Assembly (NCBI GenBank): GCA_017617335.1
Contig: JAFZWK010000025.1
Location: forward strand, 1 to 39,868
Direction of reading: 5' to 3'
Source of the DNA: Bacteroidaceae bacterium
GTDB taxonomy: Bacteria; Bacteroidota; Bacteroidia; Bacteroidales; Bacteroidaceae
Length of the DNA stretch: 39,868 nucleotides
Both the position numbers and the translations under genes were made by a program. The number at the start of each line of letters is the position of its first letter. Position 1 is the stretch's first letter. Below the pieces are notes generated by a model. It was not told where the DNA came from. It made no database searches and saw only the letters and a list, made by a program, of their open reading frames with translations. Of the stretch, positions 34,429-39,868 are shown piece after piece.

Positions 34429-37400
34429 ATGAAACAATTTAGATTAATAGACAACCTGATGGGTTGGATAACATTTGCTATAGCAGCTTTCGTGTATTGT
34501 AGCACGATTGAGCCATCGGCAAGTTTCTGGGATTGTCCAGAGTTTATTACCACCGCCTACAAGTTGGAGGTGGGTCATCCTCCTGGGGCACCCTTTTTCA
34601 TGCTGACTGCCAATCTGTTTACCCAATTCGTCAATGACCCCACCAAAGTGGCAATGATGGTCAACACGATGAGTGCTCTCTTTAGCGCTGCCTGCATCAT
34701 GTTCCTTTTTTGGACTATCAGCCATTTGACGCGTCGATTGGTTGGTGAGAATAACCAAGTGAAGACATTTGGACAACTTGTTACGGTTGAGGCTTGTGCT
34801 CTGGTCGGTGCGCTGATCTACACTTTCAGTGACACTTTCTGGTACAGTGCTGTTGAGGGAGAGGTTTATGCCTACAGTAGTCTTTTTACTGCTATTGTCT
34901 TTTGGTTGATGCTGAAATGGGAAGATCATGCCGATGATCCTCATTCTGACCGTTGGCTGATTCTGATAGCTTATCTGACAGGCCTTAGCATCGGAGTGCA
35001 TTTGCTCAATCTTCTTTGTCTGCCAGCCCTTGTACTTATCTATTATTATCGTAAATATCCGAATGCCAACGTAAAAGGCTCTCTGATTGCTCTGTTAGGT
35101 AGTTTTGTGTTGGTAGCTGCAGTCTTGTATGGTATCGTTCCTGGTATCGTGAAGGTGGGCGGATGGTTTGAGCTCTTCTTCGTCAACACTCTGAACTGTC
35201 CTTTCAATACGGGTCTCATCGTTTACTTGCTGCTATTGATTGGTATCGTTCTATGGTCAATTCGCGAGACGATGATTGAGAAGAGTCGGATTCGCATGAA
35301 TATTTCTTATCTGCTGAGCATTGGTATGTTGGGTATCCCCTTCTATGGTCATGGTATCAGTAGCATTGTCATTGGTGTCATTATCTTGGCTCTGCTCTAT
35401 ATGTTGTTACGTTGGGATACAGTTAAAGGCAAACTCATTTCTGCACGTCTGATGAACACCAGTTTGCTCTGCATGCTGATGATCATGATTGGCTACAGTT
35501 CCTATGCCGTCATTGTGATTCGCAGTACTGCCAATACTCCTATGGATCAAAACAGCCCAGAGGACATATTTACCTTGGGAACCTATTTGAGCCGAGAACA
35601 GTATGGAGACCGTCCTTTGTTTTATGGGCAGGCATACACCAGCAAGGTAAAACTGAAAGTGGAGGGCCAGTATTGTGTGCCCGTCAGCAAGAAAGGCGCT
35701 CCTGTTTATCAACGTAAAGAGAAGGCTAAAGCCGATGAACCTGACCGCTACGAAATACAACGCTATGATCAGGACTACATCTACGGACAGAACATGCTAT
35801 TCCCTCGCATGTACAGCGAGGCTCATTCCAATGCTTATGAGAGTTGGATGGGTGGCGTGAAGGGTCACAACATTACCACAGACCACTGTGGTGAGATGAT
35901 TACCGTCAAGACGCCCACCATGTTCGAGAATATCCGTTTCTTCCTCAGTTACCAAGTCAACTTCATGTACTGGCGCTATTTCATGTGGAATTATGCTGGA
36001 CGTCAGAATGATATTCAAGGCAATGGTGAGTGGGAACATGGGAATTGGATATCTGGTATACCTTTCTTCGACAACTTCCGTTTGGGTAACCAGGACAGAC
36101 TTCCTCTCGAATTGCGTGAAAACAAGGGACATAATGTTTATTATTGCCTACCTTTGCTTCTTGGCCTGCTTGGCTTCTTCTGGCAACTCTTCCGCAACAA
36201 CGAGAAGAACAACAATGCTGGTGAGAAACAATTTTGGGTTGTTTTCTTCCTGTTCTTTATGACAGGTCTGGCCATTGTAGTTTACCTTAACCAGACACCT
36301 ATGCAACCACGCGAGCGTGATTACGCCTACGCAGGTTCTTTCTATGCTTTTGCCATCTGGTGCGGTATGGGTGTGGCAGGTATCGCAGAATTGATTCGTC
36401 GAGTACTGAAAAACGAGAACTTGAGTGCTGTTATCAGTTGCATAGCTATTCTGATTCCCTTGCAAATGGCAGCACAGAATTGGGATGATCATGACCGCAG
36501 CGGACGCTACACGTGTCGTGATTTTGGTCAGAACTACCTGATGTCACTTGATGAGACTCGTCATCCTATCATCTTTACCAATGGCGATAACGACACTTTC
36601 CCCTTGTGGTATGCTCAAGAGACAGAAGGCTTCCGTACTGATGCTCGTGTCTGCAACCTTTCTTACCTGCAGACCGATTGGTATATCGACCAGATGAAAC
36701 GTCCTGCCTATGACAGTCCGTCTGTACCCATCCACTGGAGTCGCTTGCAGTATGTAGCAGGTACTCGTGAAGGAATCTCCGTGCGTCCTGGTACTTTGGA
36801 GCAAGCCATAAACTACTATAAGGATGATCCTCTTACCATGCATCAGCTCCTGGGTGACAATCCCTACGAACTGCACAATATCATCGACAAATGGATACTC
36901 AATGATAATCCTGATTTGCAGATTTTCCCCACCGATAGTATTGTGCTGACAGTGGACAAGGAAGCCGTTCGTCGTAGTGGTATGATGATTGCTGGCGATA
37001 GCATTCCTGATGTAATGCACATTAGCCTGAAGGGTAAACGTGCTGTCTATAAGAGCGAGATGATGATGTTGGAAATGTTGGCTCAATGCAATTGGGAACG
37101 TCCCATGTACGTAGCTATCACAGTGGGCAAGGACAATTATGGCGGGTTGGGTGACAACTTCGTTCTCGAAGGTTTGGTTAACCGCATTACGCCCTTCAAC
37201 ACCAAGGCTAACGGCAAGAACATCGATACGGAGAAGATGTACGACAACCTGATGCACAAGTTCAAGTTTGGTGGCCTCGACAATCCTGACATCTATCTTG
37301 ATGAAACGGTGCTTCGCATGTGTTGGACCCATCGTCGTATGTTCTCCCAATTAGCCACTCGTCTCGTCGAGGAAGGCCAGATGGAAAAAGCTGCCAAGGT

Positions 37401-37833
37401 AGTAGAGTACGTTGAGAAGGTGATTCCTTCTACCACTGTTCCTCACAACTATTCAAGCGGTTCTATGGATCTGGCGCGTATTTGGGTTAAGTTGAACAAA
37501 GTTGATCAGGTTGAAAAAATCCTTCAACCCATTGCCCAGAATGCTTGTGACTATATGTCGTGGTATCTCAGCCTACCCAGCAGGATGTTGATTCAGGAGG
37601 ATGAGGACATCATGTACTACATGTACCAACTCCACAACTGCATAGATTTGTTGCAAGAGACCAAGAGCAATTATGCCTTGGAATATGCGATGAAGCTTGA
37701 TTTGTACAACCGCGAAGTACAAAAGCGCCTCTATGGTTCCGCTGGAATGGCTCTTCCTGAAAACGAAAGCCAGACAGAGGAGGATTGGTTGCCTGAGTTG
37801 GATGCACTCGACACCGCTGCAGCCGAAGAATGA
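34429..37833 (+). CDS. DUF2723 GT-C-like membrane protein (predicted glycosyltransferase)
   Basis: The 1134-residue protein has about a dozen hydrophobic segments in its first ~650 residues and a large soluble C-terminal part (about 660-1134). The first extramembrane loop holds SFWDCPEF (32-39), with acidic Asp35/Glu38 like the catalytic acids of GT-C enzymes, followed by GHPPGAPFF. Late motifs include QPRERDYAYAGSFYAF and NGDNDTFPLWY. The family (DUF2723, protein O-mannosyltransferase-like) is near-universal in Bacteroidetes and of unproven function; a lipid-linked sugar transfer role is inference. The C-terminal region has helical repeat character (about 955-1115). The NodB deacetylase overlaps its stop by four bases. 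ATG chosen at 34429 over a TTG at 34372. Confidence 0.85.
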   Translation: MKQFRLIDNLMGWITFAIAAFVYCSTIEPSASFWDCPEFITTAYKLEVGHPPGAPFFMLTANLFTQFVNDPTKVAMMVNTMSALFSAACIMFLFWTISHLTRRLVGENNQVKTFGQLVTVEACALVGALIYTFSDTFWYSAVEGEVYAYSSLFTAIVFWLMLKWEDHADDPHSDRWLILIAYLTGLSIGVHLLNLLCLPALVLIYYYRKYPNANVKGSLIALLGSFVLVAAVLYGIVPGIVKVGGWFELFFVNTLNCPFNTGLIVYLLLLIGIVLWSIRETMIEKSRIRMNISYLLSIGMLGIPFYGHGISSIVIGVIILALLYMLLRWDTVKGKLISARLMNTSLLCMLMIMIGYSSYAVIVIRSTANTPMDQNSPEDIFTLGTYLSREQYGDRPLFYGQAYTSKVKLKVEGQYCVPVSKKGAPVYQRKEKAKADEPDRYEIQRYDQDYIYGQNMLFPRMYSEAHSNAYESWMGGVKGHNITTDHCGEMITVKTPTMFENIRFFLSYQVNFMYWRYFMWNYAGRQNDIQGNGEWEHGNWISGIPFFDNFRLGNQDRLPLELRENKGHNVYYCLPLLLGLLGFFWQLFRNNEKNNNAGEKQFWVVFFLFFMTGLAIVVYLNQTPMQPRERDYAYAGSFYAFAIWCGMGVAGIAELIRRVLKNENLSAVISCIAILIPLQMAAQNWDDHDRSGRYTCRDFGQNYLMSLDETRHPIIFTNGDNDTFPLWYAQETEGFRTDARVCNLSYLQTDWYIDQMKRPAYDSPSVPIHWSRLQYVAGTREGISVRPGTLEQAINYYKDDPLTMHQLLGDNPYELHNIIDKWILNDNPDLQIFPTDSIVLTVDKEAVRRSGMMIAGDSIPDVMHISLKGKRAVYKSEMMMLEMLAQCNWERPMYVAITVGKDNYGGLGDNFVLEGLVNRITPFNTKANGKNIDTEKMYDNLMHKFKFGGLDNPDIYLDETVLRMCWTHRRMFSQLATRLVEEGQMEKAAKVVEYVEKVIPSTTVPHNYSSGSMDLARIWVKLNKVDQVEKILQPIAQNACDYMSWYLSLPSRMLIQEDEDIMYYMYQLHNCIDLLQETKSNYALEYAMKLDLYNREVQKRLYGSAGMALPENESQTEEDWLPELDALDTAAAEE

Positions 37834-38447
37834 TCATCGAGCAGCCCACCAAATTTCTCCGTTGGCTGTATCCTCATGCCTTGTGGAGAATGGATCATCA
37901 GGAGAAAGTCGTCTATTTGACCTTTGATGATGGCCCTCTTCCTGAGGCCACACCGTTCATACTGGATGTGTTGGATCGCTACAATGCCAAGGCTACTTTC
38001 TTCATGGTGGGTGACAACGCCGAGAAATATCCTCATCTGCTCAAGGAAGTCCGTAGTCGTGGTCATCGTATCGGCAACCATACCCATAATCATGTGAGAG
38101 GTATGAGTATGAGTGTATGGAAATATTTGGCCAATGTAAAAAAAGCCGAGGAAATCCTGCATACAGACCATCTTTTCCGTCCCCCTCACGGATGGATGGG
38201 ACTTGTGAAATACCGCACCATGCGATATTTGGGTTGGCGTATCGTCATGTGGGACGTGGTCACCCGTGACTACAGTAGGCGTCTGCAAGCCGAAGATGTG
38301 CTCAACAATGTGAAACGTTACACTCGGCCTGGCAGCATCATCACTTTCCATGACTCGCTCAAGAGTATCGACAAGTTGAAGAGTGCCCTTCCAAAGGCCA
38401 TGCAATGGTTATGTGAACAAGGTTATGAGTTCCGCACTTTTGAATAG
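37830..38447 (+). CDS. Polysaccharide deacetylase (NodB/CE4 family)
   Basis: The 205-residue protein is a compact NodB domain: TFDDGP (31-36) with metal-binding Asp34, HTHNH (84-88) giving the HxxxH metal pair, RPPHG (117-121), WDVVTRD (141-147) and FHDS (173-176). CE4 enzymes remove N- or O-acetyl groups from sugars such as chitin oligomers, peptidoglycan or xylan. No signal peptide is present, so it may act on a cytoplasmic or inner-leaflet lipid-linked substrate. The ATGA overlap with the DUF2723 gene suggests translational coupling and a shared pathway. Confidence 0.9.
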   Translation: MIIEQPTKFLRWLYPHALWRMDHQEKVVYLTFDDGPLPEATPFILDVLDRYNAKATFFMVGDNAEKYPHLLKEVRSRGHRIGNHTHNHVRGMSMSVWKYLANVKKAEEILHTDHLFRPPHGWMGLVKYRTMRYLGWRIVMWDVVTRDYSRRLQAEDVLNNVKRYTRPGSIITFHDSLKSIDKLKSALPKAMQWLCEQGYEFRTFE

Positions 38448-39327
38448 ACAATCAGTGAAAGCCGAGGCCCTCCGCCTTGGCTTTTCTGCGTGTGGATTGG
38501 CTCCAGCGGAAGCTGTCCAGGAACCTTATGCCAGCAGGTTTCTTCAGTGGATTCAGAAAGGCTGCCAAGCCAACATGAGCTATATGGAGAATCATATCCA
38601 GATGCGGCTCGATCCGCGTCTGTTGGTACCTGGCGTCAAGACCATCATCAGCGTTGCCCTCAATTATTATCCTTCCAAGCAGGCTTCCGGACTCAGCATG
38701 TATGCTCAGGGACAGGACTATCATGAGGTGGTTCGAGAACGGCTGCATCAACTGCTGGAAGCATTGAATGTCGAGGGGCGATGCTTTGTGGACACTGCAC
38801 CTGTTCTGGAACGCTATTGGGCATGGCGAGCAGGATTGGGATGGATGGGACGAAACACCTTGTTGATTCTGCCTCATCACGGCAGCACATATTTCTTGGG
38901 AGAACTTTTCGTGATGGCCGAAGCTGACAGTTATGACACTCCCCTGGCCCGCTCCTGTGGCGATTGTCATCGATGTATCGAGGCATGTCCTATGGGAGCC
39001 ATCAGCGAAACGGGCATAGATGCACGCCGATGTATCAGTTATCTCACCATCGAGAATCGTGGACCCTTGCCCCAGGAACTAACCCTGGAGGATTGTTTCT
39101 ATGGTTGTGACCGCTGCCAGCAAGCCTGTCCCCATCTGCAACACGCCATTCCCACGTCAGAAGAGGCATTTCTTCCCAGTAAGGAAATTTTGGAGATGAG
39201 TCCCTCCGAGTGGAAGAATCTCACTCTCGAACAATACCAGCATCTTTTCAAAGGATCTGCTGTGAAAAGAGCAAAATTCGACGGGTTGAAACGCAATATT
39301 GAGGCTTGCAAGTTCCATCCAGAATAG
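38425..39327 (+). CDS. queG: Epoxyqueuosine reductase
   Basis: The 300-residue protein has the QueG layout: a cobalamin-binding N-terminal domain with catalytic-type Asp123 in FVDTAP and WAWRAGLGWMGRN (132-144), then a double [4Fe-4S] ferredoxin domain with CGDCHRCIEACP (178-189) and CFYGCDRCQQACP (224-236). It reduces epoxyqueuosine to queuosine in tRNA. The extra C-terminal HEAT-like domain of some homologues is absent. The ATG at 38425 overlaps the deacetylase gene by 23 bases; a TTG at 38440 would give a length nearer homologues, so the start is not certain. Confidence 0.93.
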   Translation: MSSALLNRQSVKAEALRLGFSACGLAPAEAVQEPYASRFLQWIQKGCQANMSYMENHIQMRLDPRLLVPGVKTIISVALNYYPSKQASGLSMYAQGQDYHEVVRERLHQLLEALNVEGRCFVDTAPVLERYWAWRAGLGWMGRNTLLILPHHGSTYFLGELFVMAEADSYDTPLARSCGDCHRCIEACPMGAISETGIDARRCISYLTIENRGPLPQELTLEDCFYGCDRCQQACPHLQHAIPTSEEAFLPSKEILEMSPSEWKNLTLEQYQHLFKGSAVKRAKFDGLKRNIEACKFHPE

Positions 39328-39388
39328 CTTTCTGGCTCTTTTGCCTGCGCTTTAAACATTTTCAGCTAAGGAAAAGAAAAGAAAAAGA

Positions 39389-39442
39389 CAACGTGTTGAC
39401 TCCTGACTTTCAACGTGTTGTGTTTGTGGTTTCAACGTGTTG
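39389..39442 (+). repeat. 22-bp-period array, three perfect copies of CAACGTGTTG
   Basis: Cores lie at 39389-39398, 39411-39420 and 39433-39442, exactly 22 bases apart. Spacers are ACTCCTGACTTT and TGTTTGTGGTTT; the last core is followed by ACTTCCTCTTTC. The array is 62 bases past the queG stop codon, in the gene's sense orientation. Same family as 193-224 and 14516-14569. Confidence 0.85.
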
Positions 39443-39468
39443 ACTTCCTCTTTCTGGGTTATTTGTAT

Positions 39469-39502
39469 GTGTAAAAATTTTTTCATATCACTTTTCTGTC
39501 AA
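39469..39502 (+). repeat. Right copy of the conserved intergenic block
   Basis: Reads GTGTAAAAATTTTTTCATA then TCACTTTTCTGTCAA. Its reverse complement matches 65-99 almost throughout. As at the left margin, it lies between the CAACGTGTTG array and short iterons, here reading rightward out of the window. Confidence 0.6.
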
Positions 39503-39534
39503 TGAGAGAGCCGTATGTCTGCAATTCGGATTGA

Positions 39535-39557
39535 ATGTTACATGTTACATGTTACAT
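39535..39557 (+). repeat. 7-bp tandem repeat ATGTTAC x3
   Basis: Three perfect consecutive copies of ATGTTAC plus AT. It is in the position that the TGTCAC iterons hold at the left margin, and the two repeat words share the TGT-AC frame. Confidence 0.85.
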
Positions 39558-39592
39558 TTCGCGTTTTTCATTTTCATGGAACAGAGTAACAC

Positions 39593-39628
39593 AGTATCAT
39601 GAGTATCATGAGTAACATGAGTAACATG
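39593..39628 (+). repeat. 9-bp tandem repeat AGTAWCATG x4
   Basis: Four consecutive units: AGTATCATG twice, then AGTAACATG twice. An extra AGTAACAC precedes them near 39586. Because the unit is a multiple of three and contains ATG, the repeats can be read in frame as a short Met-Ser-rich peptide, but coding is doubtful. Confidence 0.85.
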
Positions 39629-39823
39629 AGCAAAATTGAAATGTCTTTCCTAAACGGGTTGGGACAAAAATACAAGGCAAGATAGGTCAATACGTAACAT
39701 GAAAGAGGAAATTTTTATATATATTTATCACTACTGTCCCGTTAAAGTGGATTAATCGGTCTTTGAAATAATTGAAATTCAGTATTTTACAGGCAATTTT
39801 GAGGGTGCGACGATTTGAATTCG

Positions 39824-39831
39824 TATCTTTG
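39824..39831 (+). promoter_or_regulatory. -7 element of the presumed transposase promoter
   Basis: TATCTTTG fits TAnnTTTG, with TTTG 22 bases upstream, slightly wider than usual. The ATG is 23 bases downstream. Confidence 0.5.
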
Positions 39832-39853
39832 CAGTCAAGACAGATGGCTGCAT

Positions 39854-39868
39854 ATGAACAAATCAAAA
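39854..39868 (+). CDS. First five codons of a possible transposase (partial)
   Basis: ATG-AAC-AAA-TCA-AAA encodes MNKSK and runs off the window. It follows a promoter-like element and lies within the apparent insertion sequence end. Too short to prove anything by itself. Confidence 0.3.

Larger units (their letters stand above)
39328..39853. other. Gene-free right margin with several repeat types
   Basis: No credible complete gene was seen in these 526 bases. In order they hold: a purine-rich AAAAGAAAAGAAAAAG stretch, the 22-bp-period array, the conserved block shared with the left margin, a 7-bp tandem repeat, a 9-bp tandem repeat, and an apparent insertion sequence end. The 28-codon open frame at 39599-39685 starts inside the 9-bp repeats and ends before the apparent insertion sequence end; it may be a decayed gene start. 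Confidence 0.6.
39733..39868 (+). mobile_element. Probable left end of an insertion sequence, cut by the window edge
   Basis: After an AT-rich stretch, ACTGTCCCGTTAAAG at 39733 looks like the terminal inverted repeat of a Bacteroidales insertion sequence, followed by a leader, a -7 element TATCTTTG at 39824-39831 and an ATG at 39854. The IS4-type family with DUF4372 is my best guess from the start MNKSK. The other end, target duplication and transposase body are outside the window. Confidence 0.4.

Noticed and set aside
36544-37350. 268-codon open frame antisense to the DUF2723 gene
   Set aside because: Lies wholly within a strong gene on the other strand and has no recognisable motif or start context.

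Overview
The window looks like a chromosomal segment of a Bacteroidales bacterium, most probably a Prevotella-type species. The evidence is: promoters of the Bacteroidetes form (TAnnTTTG at -7, once with a clear TTTG at -33) in front of most transcription units; no strong Shine-Dalgarno sequences; and family-typical genes such as an S9B dipeptidyl peptidase, a DUF2723 membrane protein, a NagB-LmbE fusion, glutaminyl cyclase, and tandem FKBP isomerases including a lipoprotein.

Region 1 (1-14317) is mostly carbohydrate handling. It holds a minus-strand NagB-like/LmbE-like fusion, then on the plus strand a GH51 arabinofuranosidase and a double-DUF1080 lipoprotein. RNase R lies convergent to these. 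An NAD-dependent epimerase, a GH105-GH106 fusion enzyme and a CE15 glucuronoyl esterase form a probable operon. Together the exported enzymes fit the trimming of arabinose-, rhamnose- and uronate-containing plant polysaccharides (pectin side chains, arabinogalactan, glucuronoxylan). No SusC/SusD pair is present, so this is at most a partial utilisation locus.

Region 2 (14318-20340) has a gene-poor gap, a minus-strand set (sirtuin, TGS-domain nucleoside kinase, Fur-family repressor), and three consecutive FKBP-type prolyl isomerases that end at a strong intrinsic terminator.

Region 3 (20375-39327) is dense housekeeping and peptide metabolism on the plus strand. One tight run is Lrp regulator, gamma-glutamyl hydrolase/M19 dipeptidase fusion, glutaminyl cyclase, SufE, tRNA-dihydrouridine synthase, U32 hydroxylase and a phytase-like protein. 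The next is CysE, an RlmL-like methyltransferase with an RG-rich tail, dipeptidyl peptidase IV, PurD and a membrane protein. The last is a DUF2723 GT-C-like protein, a NodB deacetylase and QueG. RNA modification and sulfur/peptide metabolism recur through these operons.

The most unusual signal is non-coding. A 10-bp near-palindrome, CAACGTGTTG, occurs in arrays with an exact 22-bp period at three intergenic sites (193-224, 14516-14569, 39389-39442), each just after the 3' end of a gene. In addition, the left and right margins share a second conserved block (65-99 and 39469-39502) and short iterated repeats in the same order but inverted orientation, so the two margins look like two copies of one regulatory module, both facing outward. 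The right copy is followed by what looks like the left end of an insertion sequence that runs out of the window. No rRNA, tRNA or CRISPR array was recognised.
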